From the NCBI RefSeq assembly GCF_023283895.1, contig NZ_JAKILB010000009.1, positions 1-64,000 on the forward strand: 64,000 bases of DNA, given 5' to 3'. The stretch comes from Shewanella pneumatophori. Its GTDB lineage: Bacteria > Pseudomonadota > Gammaproteobacteria > Enterobacterales > Shewanellaceae. Each line of letters starts with the position of its first letter. Position 1 is the stretch's first letter. Position numbers and translations under genes: made by a program. Positions 1 to 8,667 of this stretch are shown one piece after another. The notes below the pieces were generated by a model. That model did no database searches. It worked only from the letters and a program-made list of their open reading frames with translations, and was not told the DNA's origin.

Positions 1-21
1 TTTTACCACTTGCAGAAAAAG

Positions 22-97
22 TGGTGGGTCGTGAAGGATTCGAACCTTCGACCAATTGGTTAAAAGCCAACTGCTCTACCGACTGAGCTAACGACCC
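22..97 (-). tRNA. tRNA-Lys (anticodon TTT), copy 2 of the tandem pair
   Basis: Read on the minus strand, the 76-nt sequence folds as a standard cloverleaf. The acceptor arm GGGTCGT pairs with ACGACCC, the D arm is GCTC/GAGC, the anticodon loop CTTTTAA carries anticodon TTT, and the T arm contains GGTTCGAATCC. The CCA end is encoded (positions 22-24 on the plus strand). It closely resembles the E. coli tRNA-Lys. It is identical in sequence to the copy at 141-216 and lies 43 bp downstream of it, so both are probably cut from one precursor. Confidence 0.97.
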
Positions 98-140
98 ATC
101 TAGTATTGCTTTCTACTTCTTTAACCACTGGCAGAAAAAG

Positions 141-216
141 TGGTGGGTCGTGAAGGATTCGAACCTTCGACCAATTGGTTAAAAGCCAACTGCTCTACCG
201 ACTGAGCTAACGACCC
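141..216 (-). tRNA. tRNA-Lys (anticodon TTT), promoter-proximal copy
   Basis: Same 76-nt tRNA-Lys(TTT) as at 22-97, with an encoded CCA. The two units repeat at 119-bp spacing and share the sequence just after the CCA (CTTTTTCTGC followed by AGTGG on the minus strand), so the array arose by duplication. The promoter is at 311-338. More copies could lie left of position 1, because the same post-CCA sequence is repeated at the window edge. Confidence 0.97.
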
Positions 217-310
217 ATCTGGTATTACCGACTTCTTTTACTCGCTAATTAGAATATCTAATTAGGAGCTTAAGTTGCCCTCAAACGACTGTGTCGCTCT
301 GAGGGCGCCT

Positions 311-338
311 ATAATACCTTTTTCAGTTTCCCATGCAA
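311..338 (-). promoter_or_regulatory. Sigma-70 promoter of the tRNA-Lys array
   Basis: On the minus strand TTGCAT (333-338) and TATTAT (311-316) are separated by 16 bp. The -10 is followed by a GC-rich discriminator (GGCGCCC), as in stringently controlled stable-RNA promoters. A 7-bp inverted repeat (GCCCTCA 277-283 / TGAGGGC 300-306) lies in the leader between promoter and first tRNA. Confidence 0.75.
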
Positions 339-370
339 GCGCAATTTTCCCATTTTTCTTTGTTTGCCTG

Positions 371-395
371 AAAAACAATCTAAGAGATTGTTTTA
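371..395 (-). terminator. Rho-independent terminator of the tol-pal operon
   Basis: A perfect 10-bp stem (372-381 with 385-394) and a 3-nt loop sit 16 bp beyond the cpoB stop codon. The descending arm is T-rich (GATTGTTTTT on the minus strand). It separates the operon from the tRNA promoter. Confidence 0.7.
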
Positions 396-409
396 CGAAT
401 AAAACAACA

Positions 410-1138
410 TCAAAGTGATGAAAGTTGCTGCAATGCAATTCGTGCTGCCGCACTGTTAGCATATTCCTGGCTAACTTTTTGGTAATAAGCCTTTGCTTTA
501 GCCTTGTCACCGGTTTTTTCTGCAATCATGCCAAGCTTGACTAAACTTTCGCCACGCTTACTTGAATCTTTATATTTTTCCACAACAGTAGTAAAAGCTT
601 TCGTTGCGCCAACAAATTCACTTTTATTATAAAGTAACTGTCCTAACCAATAATTTGCATTCGGAGCGTAGCTTGAATTTGGGTAGTTTTGAATAAACTG
701 AGCAAAAGCTGGGATCGCTTCTTCATACTTCTTATCTTTCAATACTAAATTAACAGCCTGCTCATAACTTGCAGTTTCACCTAAGCTAGAAGATGTTGCA
801 GTTGAAGATGCTGTTGTTTGTTCTACAACGACTGGCACAGCGGCCTTAGTTGAAAGATTCGCGATGTCTTCGTATAACTGACGCTGTCTTTGTAACATCT
901 GATCAATTTGGTAAGACTGCTGCTCACTCAAACCACGAAGATCTAATACTTCTTGCTGAAGAGTCTCCAAACGCTGCTGCATTTGAAACTCACTTTGTTG
1001 TTTAGCTTTAATAACTCGTTCAAGACGAGCAACTCTATCATCAGTAGAGCCACCAGCAATATCCTCAACAGGCGCAGGCGCAGCATAAGCAGAACCTGCA
1101 ACAAGGATTATTGCCGCAGACAAAACGGCATGTTTCAT
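410..1138 (-). CDS. cpoB: Cell division coordinator CpoB (YbgF), Tol-Pal-associated TPR protein
   Basis: Periplasmic protein that in E. coli links Tol-Pal driven outer-membrane constriction with septal peptidoglycan synthesis. The 242-residue product has a signal peptide (MKHAVLSAAI to SAYA, cleavage near residue 19), a heptad-rich coiled coil at about residues 33-95 (the family's trimerisation segment) and TPR repeats over roughly residues 120-240. The family length is similar (about 250). It is the last gene of the ybgC-tolQRAB-pal-cpoB operon, 22 bp after pal, and is followed by a terminator. The ATG start is preceded by AAGG eight bases upstream. The identification is firm from sequence and context. 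Confidence 0.95.
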   Translation of the reverse strand: MKHAVLSAAIILVAGSAYAAPAPVEDIAGGSTDDRVARLERVIKAKQQSEFQMQQRLETLQQEVLDLRGLSEQQSYQIDQMLQRQRQLYEDIANLSTKAAVPVVVEQTTASSTATSSSLGETASYEQAVNLVLKDKKYEEAIPAFAQFIQNYPNSSYAPNANYWLGQLLYNKSEFVGATKAFTTVVEKYKDSSKRGESLVKLGMIAEKTGDKAKAKAYYQKVSQEYANSAAARIALQQLSSL

Positions 1139-1160
1139 AAGGTAAACCTTTACCTAAAAA

Positions 1161-1700
1161 TTAGTAAACAAGTACAGCACGACGGTTTTTAGCAAAACCT
1201 TCGTCATTGCGAGAAAAATCCATTGGCTTCTCTTCACCGTAGCTAACAATACTCATTTGGCTAGGTTGTACACCCATACCTTGTAAATATTTAGCAACTG
1301 CTTTTGCACGGCGCTCACCTAGTGCAATGTTATATTCAGGTGTACCACGCTCATCGGCATGACCTTCAATCATTACACGCACGTTTGGATGCTCAACTAA
1401 ATAGTCACCATGAGCATTCAATACTTCAGCAAATTGCTGAGAGACAGAGCTACGGTCAAAATCGAAATAGATAATGTGTTCTTTTCTCAACTCTTGATAC
1501 TTAAGGCGTTGTTGCTCTTCAGGAGTCAGCACAGGTGCTACGCCACCAGTTTCTACGCCGTTGTTTGCATATTCACTTGATGAAGATGACTCAGTTGAAC
1601 TCGTTGCATCTGTTTCTGACTCAGAAGTCGAGCTACATGCGCTGATAGCCATAATTGGAAGTACGACTAACATCGCTTTAAATAGCTTATTCAGATCCAT
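1161..1700 (-). CDS. pal: Peptidoglycan-associated outer-membrane lipoprotein Pal
   Basis: Anchors the outer membrane to peptidoglycan and is the outer-membrane partner of TolB. The start chosen is the ATG at 1698-1700, preceded by AAGGA seven bases upstream; an in-frame upstream codon at 1742 would overlap tolB and mask the signal. The 179-residue protein has a lipobox (ISAC, Cys22), a Ser/Thr/Glu-rich linker to about residue 55, and a C-terminal OmpA domain with IIYFDFD and the peptidoglycan-binding stretch GHADERGTPEYN followed by LGERRA. It lies between tolB (23 bp gap) and cpoB, as expected. Confidence 0.96.
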   Translation of the reverse strand: MDLNKLFKAMLVVLPIMAISACSSTSESETDATSSTESSSSSEYANNGVETGGVAPVLTPEEQQRLKYQELRKEHIIYFDFDRSSVSQQFAEVLNAHGDYLVEHPNVRVMIEGHADERGTPEYNIALGERRAKAVAKYLQGMGVQPSQMSIVSYGEEKPMDFSRNDEGFAKNRRAVLVY

Positions 1701-1723
1701 TTTAAAATCCTTAATCTTTATAG

Positions 1724-3046
1724 TTAGAGAAATGGTGACCAAGACGGTGATTTAACTTCACCCTGCCCGACTGGCAGTCTTGCTTTAAAACGTCCATCCA
1801 TAGAAACCGCAGCTAACACTTGCTTGCCTTGGTAGGTAGTTCCGTAAATAACCATAGTGCCATTAGGTGCCACACTTGGTGATTCATCTAATCGCGTACT
1901 GGTTAGCACTTGCATAAAGCGAGTTTCTAAATCCATACGGGCAATATTAAATTTACCGTTAGTGCGATTAACAAAAATAATGCTGCGACCATCAGGTGCA
2001 ATAGAACCACCAAGATTCCATTCACCTTCAAAGGTTAAGCGTGAAATCTTACCTGAATCTAAGTAGACACGATATAGCTGCGGACGACCGCCACGCTCAG
2101 AAGTGATCAACAGTGATTTACCATCAGGGAACCAAGATGGCTCAGTATCAATCGCGTAATGATTCGTTACACGCTTAATGGCCTTGGTTGCAATATCAAC
2201 AACGTACACTTCTGGTTGACCGTCTTTTGACAATGTTAGTGCTAATTTTTTACCATCCGGAGAAAATACTGGTGCGCCGTTAATACCGTCAAAGCTGGTT
2301 ACTTTAGTACGTTGTTGAGTATAGATGTTTTGCACATAGACTTCTGCTTTACGATTTTCAAAGCTTACGTATGCCAAACGTTGGCCATCTGGCGACCAAG
2401 AAGGTGACATTAGTGGCTCTGGCGAGCGAAGTAACATCTGCTCGTTGTAACCATCATAATCTGCAATCATTAACTTATAAGGTGACTTTTCGCCATGATT
2501 AACCACAACATAAGCGATGCGAGTTAAGAACGCACCGCGGATCCCGGTAAGCTTCTCGTACACAACATCACTAATACGGTGGCCATATTGACGGAACTGC
2601 GCCGCAGTAATAATGGTTTCACGGCTATCAATAACAAGATCTTGCTTTGACGCTGAATCTGATTGAAGTTGTGCTTTAACCAAATCAATAAGCTCAAAAC
2701 TCACAAGATACTTATCACCTGGGTATGGCTTAATCGAGCCCATAACAACCGCTTCAACTGGTTGCGCCATCCAGTCAGCCGCATTAAATTGCGCAACCGT
2801 ACTAATATTACGTTGCGGTAAGCTCAACTCATCTGCAGGACTAAACGTACCGCTGCGCGCTAAATCAGACATTACCACATCAGAGATCTGCGATGGCATA
2901 GGCCCTGTGCCTTGCCAAACAAACGGAATAACAGCAATCGGCCTTGCCGCGTCAACCCCTTCAGTAATCACAATATCTAATGCAGCCTTTACTGGCATGC
3001 TGCAAATAAACAGACTTGCTAGCAACCATTTACCAAAAATTTTCAT
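1724..3046 (-). CDS. tolB: Tol-Pal system periplasmic protein TolB
   Basis: Periplasmic protein that shuttles between Pal and TolA. The 440 residues (family about 430) start with a signal peptide cleaved near residue 21 (VKA/A). The N-terminal TolB domain contains RPIAVIPF near residue 35. The C-terminal part is a beta-propeller with recurring PDG blades ([62 protein letters not shown]). The ATG is preceded by AAAGGA. It lies 9 bp after tolA and 23 bp before pal in one operon. Confidence 0.97.
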   Translation of the reverse strand: MKIFGKWLLASLFICSMPVKAALDIVITEGVDAARPIAVIPFVWQGTGPMPSQISDVVMSDLARSGTFSPADELSLPQRNISTVAQFNAADWMAQPVEAVVMGSIKPYPGDKYLVSFELIDLVKAQLQSDSASKQDLVIDSRETIITAAQFRQYGHRISDVVYEKLTGIRGAFLTRIAYVVVNHGEKSPYKLMIADYDGYNEQMLLRSPEPLMSPSWSPDGQRLAYVSFENRKAEVYVQNIYTQQRTKVTSFDGINGAPVFSPDGKKLALTLSKDGQPEVYVVDIATKAIKRVTNHYAIDTEPSWFPDGKSLLITSERGGRPQLYRVYLDSGKISRLTFEGEWNLGGSIAPDGRSIIFVNRTNGKFNIARMDLETRFMQVLTSTRLDESPSVAPNGTMVIYGTTYQGKQVLAAVSMDGRFKARLPVGQGEVKSPSWSPFL

Positions 3047-3055
3047 ACGGTTCCT

Positions 3056-3991
3056 TTAATCAAACTCAGGTTGAACTGTTAAATTAATTTCTTTTAGCTT
3101 GTTATAAACATCAGGCTCGTTCGAAACTGGCAATCTACCGGCTTTATTGATAGCCGCCTTGGTTGCTCGACATACAACGCCGTCACCATCAAGGGTCTGA
3201 CTTGCCGTTACAAAGCCATCATTTGCAAGACGAATAAACACCCGACAGCTCTTGCCCCGCATTGACTCGTCAACAACCAAATTACGCTGAATCGTTGCAC
3301 GGATCATCGAGGTATAACGTTGAACTTCGCTCATCACCTGCTTATTACGAGTTTGTGATAGCGCCGCTTGCTCGGCAGCTAATGCATCTTGCATCATTTG
3401 CTCCTGCTCACGTCTCGCTTGTTCTTCGGCTTTACGTTTACGTTCAGCTTCAGCCTTTCGTTTACGCTCATCTTCAGCCTTTTTAGCTGCAGCTTCTTCA
3501 GCTTTACGTTTTTCAGCTGCTTTACGAGCAGCTTCTTCAGACGCTTTACGTTCGGCTTCTTTTTGCTTACGTTCAGCTTCAGCTTTAGCAGCCTTTTCTC
3601 TTTCCTGCTTTTGCTTCAACTGAGCAGCTTTAGCCGCATCTGCTGCATTTTTGGTTTCAATCTCTTTTTGCTTACGTTCTTGCTCAAGCTTCTTAATTTG
3701 CGCTTGCTCTCGTTCACGCTCTTTTCGCGCTTCACGAACACGTCTATCCGCTTCATCTTGACGTGCTTTTTCTTTTCGCTCAGCTTCACGCTTTTCAGCC
3801 TTAAGCTTTTCAACGTGTTGAGCGACTTTTTGCTGATCAACAACTACAGCTTGCACAGCGGGTGCACTTGCTTGAGGCTGAGGTTTTGGCTTATCAGAAA
3901 AATCCACACCTAAAGCAAGAATAACTATCACGCCAATATGAATACCAGCTGAAATGATAACCGGAAAGGTTAAGTCTGATTTAGCCGCCAA
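3056..3991 (-). CDS. tolA: Cell envelope integrity protein TolA
   Basis: Inner-membrane protein that spans the periplasm and transmits TolQR energy to TolB-Pal. It has one N-terminal membrane helix (about residues 9-29), a long Lys/Glu/Ala-rich helical region (about 55-225, with repeated AERKRKAE-like units) and a C-terminal globular domain with MIRATIQRNLVVDESMRGKSC. The start is a TTG directly abutting the tolR stop codon (TAA then TTG). A strong GGAGGA seven bases upstream supports it, and no alternative ATG fits. The charged repeats make this DNA internally repetitive, which explains long shadow frames on both strands. Confidence 0.95.
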   Translation of the reverse strand: MAAKSDLTFPVIISAGIHIGVIVILALGVDFSDKPKPQPQASAPAVQAVVVDQQKVAQHVEKLKAEKREAERKEKARQDEADRRVREARKEREREQAQIKKLEQERKQKEIETKNAADAAKAAQLKQKQEREKAAKAEAERKQKEAERKASEEAARKAAEKRKAEEAAAKKAEDERKRKAEAERKRKAEEQARREQEQMMQDALAAEQAALSQTRNKQVMSEVQRYTSMIRATIQRNLVVDESMRGKSCRVFIRLANDGFVTASQTLDGDGVVCRATKAAINKAGRLPVSNEPDVYNKLKEINLTVQPEFD

Positions 3992-4429
3992 TTACTTATC
4001 CTCCGGCGAATCAGTCATTAAGCCAACTGAGGGAACACCAGCGCCTTGTAAGCTCACCATTAACTGAATTACTTTCTCGTAAGGAATTGAACGGTCAGCT
4101 TTGACTACAACTGGGCGCTCAGGCTCTAACTGAATAATTGCACCAACCCTAACTGCAACTTCTTCTAGCTCTAACACTTCCTTTGCGCTCGAACTGCCAA
4201 CATCAAGGTAGTAATCACCCATAGCGTCAATCGATGCAACAACAGGTGGTTTACTATCAGCCGGTAATGCCTCTGCTTCACCCTGTGGTAAATCCACTTT
4301 TACCCCTTGGGCCACAATCGGTGCAGTTACCATAAAAATAATTAACAGTACCAACATCACATCGATATAGGGCACCACGTTAATTTCGGCAACCGGACGA
4401 CGGCGCTTCCTTTGGTAGCCTTGATGCAT
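3992..4429 (-). CDS. tolR: Biopolymer transport protein TolR (ExbD family)
   Basis: Inner-membrane component of the TolQR proton-driven motor. 145 residues: a short cytoplasmic N-terminus (RKRRRPVAEINVVPYIDVMLV), one membrane helix at about residues 20-40 that carries the family's essential Asp in VPYIDVMLVLLIIFM, then a periplasmic domain. The ATG start overlaps the tolQ stop by one base (TAATG), which suggests translational coupling. The stop abuts the TTG start of tolA. Confidence 0.96.
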   Translation of the reverse strand: MHQGYQRKRRRPVAEINVVPYIDVMLVLLIIFMVTAPIVAQGVKVDLPQGEAEALPADSKPPVVASIDAMGDYYLDVGSSSAKEVLELEEVAVRVGAIIQLEPERPVVVKADRSIPYEKVIQLMVSLQGAGVPSVGLMTDSPEDK

Positions 4430-5118
4430 TATGCCTGTTCCTTCTCGCTATATGCTTGACGGTGCAAAATACTTGAAAATTCTTCCATAAAGTTGGCATA
4501 AGACATTTCAATCTTTTCAACTTGAGTAGAAAAACGGTTATAGGCAATTACAGCTGGAATAGCGGCAAACAGACCCATAGCAGTTGCAATCAATGCTTCA
4601 GCGATACCTGGCGCTACCATTGCAAGCGTTGCGTTTTCAACGGCGCCTAGGGCAATGAATGAGTTCATGATCCCCCACACCGTACCAAACAAGCCGATAT
4701 AAGGGCTTGTTGAGCCAATGGTGGCGAGTAAAGGTAAATGAGTCTCTAGCTTTTCTAGTTCACGAGATAAAGACACGCGCATCGCACGGTAGCTACCATC
4801 CATTACCGCTTCAGGTACACGGCCATTTAATTTGTTCAAACGGGCGTATTCTTTAAAGCCGCTGACAAATAATGCTTCAAGGCCTGTATTGCTGTCTTGT
4901 CTTGCTGATAACTCTTGGTACAACTTATTTAAATCAACACCCGACCAAAACTTGTCTTCAAACTTTAGCGCATCTGTTTTTGCTGCAGTCAGTAATTTTC
5001 GACGTTGTAAAATCACTGCCCAAGAAACAATTGATAGGCCAAGCAGAGTTAACATTACAAATTTAACTAAAAGACTAGCTTGTAAAAATAATCCAATAAA
5101 AGAAATATCAGCTTCCAC
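4429..5118 (-). CDS. tolQ: Tol-Pal system protein TolQ (ExbB/MotA family)
   Basis: Inner-membrane proton-channel component of Tol-Pal. I place the start at a GTG (5116-5118), because AGGAG lies six bases upstream and the N-terminus [19 protein letters not shown] then aligns with E. coli TolQ; a longer TTG start at 5136 lacks such support. This gives 229 residues with three membrane segments (near residues 10-35, 125-155 and 160-190) and the conserved [10 protein letters not shown] and [12 protein letters not shown] motifs. The gene overlaps the end of ybgC by 11 bp and tolR by 1 bp. Confidence 0.95.
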   Translation of the reverse strand: MEADISFIGLFLQASLLVKFVMLTLLGLSIVSWAVILQRRKLLTAAKTDALKFEDKFWSGVDLNKLYQELSARQDSNTGLEALFVSGFKEYARLNKLNGRVPEAVMDGSYRAMRVSLSRELEKLETHLPLLATIGSTSPYIGLFGTVWGIMNSFIALGAVENATLAMVAPGIAEALIATAMGLFAAIPAVIAYNRFSTQVEKIEMSYANFMEEFSSILHRQAYSEKEQA

Positions 5119-5506
5119 CTTTAAACTCCTGCGCAATATTTTGGGGAATGGCTTTGGGTCTCATGCGGGATAATGCGATACAAGCAACTAAAATTTCTGC
5201 TTCGCAATACACCACACCTTGTTCGTCGATAAGGCGTTGCTCAAACACCATTGACGCTTTCTTAAGTTGTATGACCTTGGTTTCTACAATAAGGTTCTGT
5301 TCAAAGCGTGCAGCTTTACAAAAATCTAATTTTGCACCTTTAACTACAAATGCTGTGTCTTCTGCTAGCAACGCTGTTTGGCTTACACCTAAAGCGCGTA
5401 GCCATTCTGTGCGAGCCCGCTCAAAAAAGTTTAAATAGTTTGAGTGATAGACAACGCCACCAGCATCTGTATCTTCATAATAAACCGAAATAGGCCAACG
5501 AAACAT
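5108..5506 (-). CDS. ybgC: Tol-Pal-associated acyl-CoA thioesterase YbgC
   Basis: Hot-dog-fold thioesterase that heads the tol-pal operon in most gammaproteobacteria. The 132-residue reading from the ATG at 5504-5506 ([17 protein letters not shown]) matches E. coli YbgC in length and N-terminus; the upstream in-frame GTG is less likely. The active-site region [16 protein letters not shown] is intact, including the catalytic Asp, and FERARTEWL follows. No clear ribosome-binding site precedes the ATG. The promoter at 5546-5574 would drive the whole operon. Confidence 0.93.
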   Translation of the reverse strand: MFRWPISVYYEDTDAGGVVYHSNYLNFFERARTEWLRALGVSQTALLAEDTAFVVKGAKLDFCKAARFEQNLIVETKVIQLKKASMVFEQRLIDEQGVVYCEAEILVACIALSRMRPKAIPQNIAQEFKGGS

Positions 5507-5545
5507 AAACAATAATCGCCAATCGATAAGATAAAATAGAGGCCT

Positions 5546-5574
5546 ACTATACCTAGCCACTATGCAATTGTGAA
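5546..5574 (-). promoter_or_regulatory. Sigma-70 promoter of ybgC-tolQRAB-pal-cpoB
   Basis: On the minus strand TTCACA (569-574 of the 5 kb block) and TATAGT (5546-5551) are separated by exactly 17 bp. Each hexamer matches consensus at five of six positions. The predicted transcription start is about 30 bp before the ybgC ATG. Confidence 0.7.
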
Positions 5575-5940
5575 TCGTGATATGTGATATGCAATGCGCT
5601 TCTTCATAAAATTTTGTTAATCATCTTAAATGATTGTTGCATTTGCGCCCAATCTGACAGCTGAGCAGGTCAAAGGTAGATTGAGTCGGATTTCACTCTT
5701 TAACACTCACCGATGTTTATCAGTTGCGTGGATCAATATATAGCTAGCTCTGGCACGAGAAATAAATAAGCTATCAATCATCCGGAGCAACTAAATTCAA
5801 ACTGAGTTTAAAAGCAAATTAAAGAAAAATGTTTACCAAGCGATGCAACTAAAAGGTTGTCAGAAGGTTTTTTACAAACCTTTTAAGTCGTATCAAATTG
5901 AACTTGTTGCATACTGACTCAATTCACTTTCATTAAAACA
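5575..5940. other. Intergenic region upstream of the tol-pal promoter
   Basis: About 365 bp without a supportable gene. It holds one imperfect hairpin (AAGGTTT 5864-5870 / AAACCTT 5876-5882) with no convincing T-run. I see no tRNA, no small ORF with a ribosome-binding site and no repeat. Confidence 0.5.
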
Positions 5941-5964
5941 AAAAGGAAGCCGAAGCTTCCTTTT
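5941..5964 (-). terminator. Terminator of the prolyl oligopeptidase gene
   Basis: A perfect 10-bp stem (5941-5950 / 5955-5964) closed on the minus strand by a stable C(TTCG)G tetraloop and followed by TTTTG. It lies 28 bp after the stop codon. Confidence 0.85.
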
Positions 5965-5991
5965 CTATTACGAGTACATACTGACTAATCG

Positions 5992-8145
5992 CTAGTTAAT
6001 TTTAGCTGGCACAGTTAAACCAAAGTTATGCCAAAGGAAGCTGTAAATATCGGCAAACTCGTCAATCTTCATTGACGTTGGCTTACCTGCACCGTGACCC
6101 GCTTTTGATTCGATACGCATAATGACAGGCGCTTCACCTTGCTGCTTATCTTGCATTAATGCACCAAATTTAAAGCTATGCAGTGGTACAACGCGATCAT
6201 CATGGTCGGCAGTCATCACCATCGTTGCCGGATAAGCTCTTTCTTCAAGGTTATGATAAGGCGAATAAGCATATAGCGCTGGGAACTGCTCTGCGTTATC
6301 TGCACTACCATATTCACTTGTCCACGCCCAACCGATTGTGAACTTTTGGAAACGCAACATATCAAGCACGCCAACAGCAGGCAAAACTGCGGCAAAAAGC
6401 TCTGGGCGCTGGGTAATTGCCGCTCCCATTAATAGACCGCCATTACTGCGGCCATACGCACCTAACTTTGAAGAGTTTGTGTAATTTTGATCAATTAAGT
6501 ACTCTGCAGCTGCATAGTAGTCGTCAAATACGTTCTGCTTTTTATCGAACATACCCGCTTTATGCCAACTATCACCGTACTCAGCACCACCACGAAGGTT
6601 AGGTACTGCGTAAACGCCACCCATATCCATCCATGCAATATTTGCTGGACTAAAACGCGGTGTCATAGAAATAGCGAAACCACCATAGGCATAAAGCAAT
6701 GTTGGGTTTTGACCATCCTTTTTCATTCCCTTTTTATAAGAGATCAGCATAGGTACTTTTGTACCGTCTTTACTGGTATAAAATACTTGCTCTGAAGCGT
6801 AATCATTTGGATCAAATGAGATATCTGGTTTTGAGTAAACGCTTGACTCACCGGTTTTAAAGTCGAACTTATAAGTTGTTTGCGGCTGGATGTAACTATT
6901 AAACACATAATAGAAGTAATCTTTACTGCGCTTGCCATATGGACCTGCAACCTTGCCTTTACCAGGAAGCGTCACATCTTGGCGTTTATCGCCATTCATG
7001 CTGTAAATAGTGAGTTTCCCCAATACATCATGCAAGTAACTCACTACAAGATGATCGTTCACAATTGCCACATTGCTAATAGGATCACTCAGTTCAGGAA
7101 TAATCGTTTGCCAGTTCTGTTTGCCGCTGTTATTCACATCAACGGCAATAACTTTGCCATTCGGTGCATTGTAATCGGTTTTGAAATAGAAAACCGAATC
7201 GTCATTGCCAATAAAGCTATATTCAGCTTCTAGATCAGGAATAAGCTCTACAACTTCAGCTTTTGGATCCTTAAGCGACTTATAAAAGAAGCGGTTACGG
7301 CTGTCGGTACCTTGAGAAATATACAGCAGCAGGTAGTCACCTTTTTCTGATACTTCAATACCAAAGCCCCAATCTTTATTTTGCGGGCGCTCATAGACTA
7401 ACGTGTCAGCACTTTGCGGCGTACCTATTTTATGGAAGTAGACTTTTTGATTAAAGTTAACATCAGCCAGTGCATTCCCGCCTTCTGGTGCGTCATAACG
7501 TGCGTAATAAACACCGCTATTGTCACTATTCCACACGGCACTTGAGAATTTAATCCAATCTAACTCGTCAGCTAATTTCTTTCCGCTAGCCACATCTACA
7601 AAATGCCAAGCCTGCCAATCAGAGCCCGATTTCGAAACACCATAAGCTAACGTCTTACCGTCATCACTTACCGACACACCAGATAAGGCGACGGTACCAT
7701 CATCAGAAAAGCTATTAGGATCAAGTGCTATCTTTTCTTGGTCCTGTGCATTTTTCACATAAAGAACAGATTGTGCCTGCAAACCATTATTACGGTAATA
7801 AAAGGTGTTTGTGCCTTTTTCAAAAGGCGCTGAAATTTTTTCGAAATTCCATAATTCAGTAATACGGTCAACAATTACCTGTTTGTTCTCAATATTCGCT
7901 AAATAAGCATTACCAGCCTTTTGTTGTTCACTGACCCATTTTTTGGTTCTTTCTGACTCAACTTCAAGATAACGATACGGGTCGGATACTTGCACTCCAT
8001 GAATCGTCTCTACTACGCCACCATTATTTTCGCTAATAACACTTTCACCGCTGTCGACGCGAGGTTGTGACTGGCAACCTACAATCGCAAGACCTAATCC
8101 CACCGCTAATAAGTGCTTTTTAGTGAGTATCGATTTAATTCGCAT
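5992..8145 (-). CDS. Prolyl oligopeptidase family serine peptidase (S9A), lipoprotein
   Basis: Cleaves short proline-containing peptides. The 717 residues begin with a lipoprotein signal (lipobox IVGC, Cys about residue 24), so the enzyme is exported, unlike the cytosolic mammalian enzyme. The N-terminal half forms the beta-propeller cap (about residues 90-440). The C-terminal alpha/beta-hydrolase domain has GRSNGG (nucleophile Ser567), TADHDDRVVP (Asp near 650) and AGHGAGKP (His684), plus the conserved NLRGGAEYG loop. All catalytic residues are present. It is monocistronic, with its own promoter (8263-8291) and terminator. Confidence 0.93.
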   Translation of the reverse strand: MRIKSILTKKHLLAVGLGLAIVGCQSQPRVDSGESVISENNGGVVETIHGVQVSDPYRYLEVESERTKKWVSEQQKAGNAYLANIENKQVIVDRITELWNFEKISAPFEKGTNTFYYRNNGLQAQSVLYVKNAQDQEKIALDPNSFSDDGTVALSGVSVSDDGKTLAYGVSKSGSDWQAWHFVDVASGKKLADELDWIKFSSAVWNSDNSGVYYARYDAPEGGNALADVNFNQKVYFHKIGTPQSADTLVYERPQNKDWGFGIEVSEKGDYLLLYISQGTDSRNRFFYKSLKDPKAEVVELIPDLEAEYSFIGNDDSVFYFKTDYNAPNGKVIAVDVNNSGKQNWQTIIPELSDPISNVAIVNDHLVVSYLHDVLGKLTIYSMNGDKRQDVTLPGKGKVAGPYGKRSKDYFYYVFNSYIQPQTTYKFDFKTGESSVYSKPDISFDPNDYASEQVFYTSKDGTKVPMLISYKKGMKKDGQNPTLLYAYGGFAISMTPRFSPANIAWMDMGGVYAVPNLRGGAEYGDSWHKAGMFDKKQNVFDDYYAAAEYLIDQNYTNSSKLGAYGRSNGGLLMGAAITQRPELFAAVLPAVGVLDMLRFQKFTIGWAWTSEYGSADNAEQFPALYAYSPYHNLEERAYPATMVMTADHDDRVVPLHSFKFGALMQDKQQGEAPVIMRIESKAGHGAGKPTSMKIDEFADIYSFLWHNFGLTVPAKIN

Positions 8146-8262
8146 AATTTATCCCTGATTTACTGACTCTTTTACAGTAAGAGTTCTGTTGTTGTCGTTA
8201 AACTTAGCTAATTAGATAATCTTATTGTTACCTTTACTAACTTAACGTCTATCTGCAAACGC

Positions 8263-8291
8263 ACTATACAAACTTAAAAATCTCATCGCAA
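8263..8291 (-). promoter_or_regulatory. Sigma-70 promoter of the prolyl oligopeptidase gene
   Basis: Minus-strand TTGCGA (8286-8291) and TATAGT (8263-8268) with a 17-bp spacer, giving a leader of roughly 110 nt before the ATG at 8145. Confidence 0.6.
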
Positions 8292-8387
8292 AGATTTGTT
8301 TAATGATTATTTTTAATCACTAAGCTAAGTAACTGTTAATAAGTTAGTAACATAGATAAATAAAATATCATGCTAAATACCGATTTA

Positions 8388-8407
8388 AATGTGACGAACT
8401 CCACAAC
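8388..8407. promoter_or_regulatory. Possible CRP-type site
   Basis: TGTGA-N6-CCACA (8390-8405) matches nine of the ten half-site bases of the CRP consensus. It lies between the divergent promoters at 8263-8291 and 8492-8520, about 130 bp upstream of the predicted start of the small transcript. Position and chance occurrence keep this weak. Confidence 0.25.
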
Positions 8408-8491
8408 AACCTAGCTTTACGCTGTTTTTACCAGCAAAGGCTACAAACCTAACCATTAGCAAAACTAATGACAAGCTCTAATAATTCTAGT

Positions 8492-8520
8492 TTGTCAGAC
8501 CAGTCGCTCAACTCTATAAT
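8492..8520 (+). promoter_or_regulatory. Near-consensus sigma-70 promoter of a small transcription unit
   Basis: TTGTCA (8492-8497), a 17-bp spacer and a perfect TATAAT (8515-8520). Transcription should start near 8527. No annotated-size gene lies downstream on this strand before the terminator at 8668. Confidence 0.8.
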
Positions 8521-8555
8521 TCGTCTCGTTTTCAGGAAGTGTCTGCCTAGCAGAT

Positions 8556-8624
8556 ATGGAAACAAGAACTTTTAAAACTTTGGTGGTTTACCACGGAAGT
8601 TATATCCCTGGTTCTTATGCTTGA
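8556..8624 (+). CDS. Candidate 22-residue small protein inside the small transcript
   Basis: ATG at 8556 opens a 22-codon frame beginning METRTFKTLVVYHGS and ending YIPGSYA, then TGA. The frame has no in-frame start further upstream. There is no good ribosome-binding site: the nearest GGAAG is 17 bases before the ATG, and a small hairpin (8542-8554) lies between. Codon use looks ordinary. The peptide is polar-aromatic with no membrane segment. I do not recognise it. Its position in the middle of a dedicated transcript makes translation plausible; the alternative is that the RNA itself is the product. Confidence 0.4.
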   Translation: METRTFKTLVVYHGSYIPGSYA

Positions 8625-8667
8625 CTTCCTTCCTTCAATTTGTTGATTGCAATGATTTATTTTTGCG

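Noticed and set aside
262..525. 87-codon ORF over the cpoB end and the tol terminator
   Set aside because: Overlaps cpoB in another frame and spans a terminator and the tRNA promoter.
3389..3913. 174-codon Phe/Ser-rich plus-strand ORF
   Set aside because: Antisense shadow of the Lys/Glu/Ala-rich tolA coiled-coil region.
3056..3991. Repeats within tolA as a tandem repeat locus
   Set aside because: The repetition reflects the Lys/Glu/Ala coiled coil normal for TolA, not a separate DNA element.
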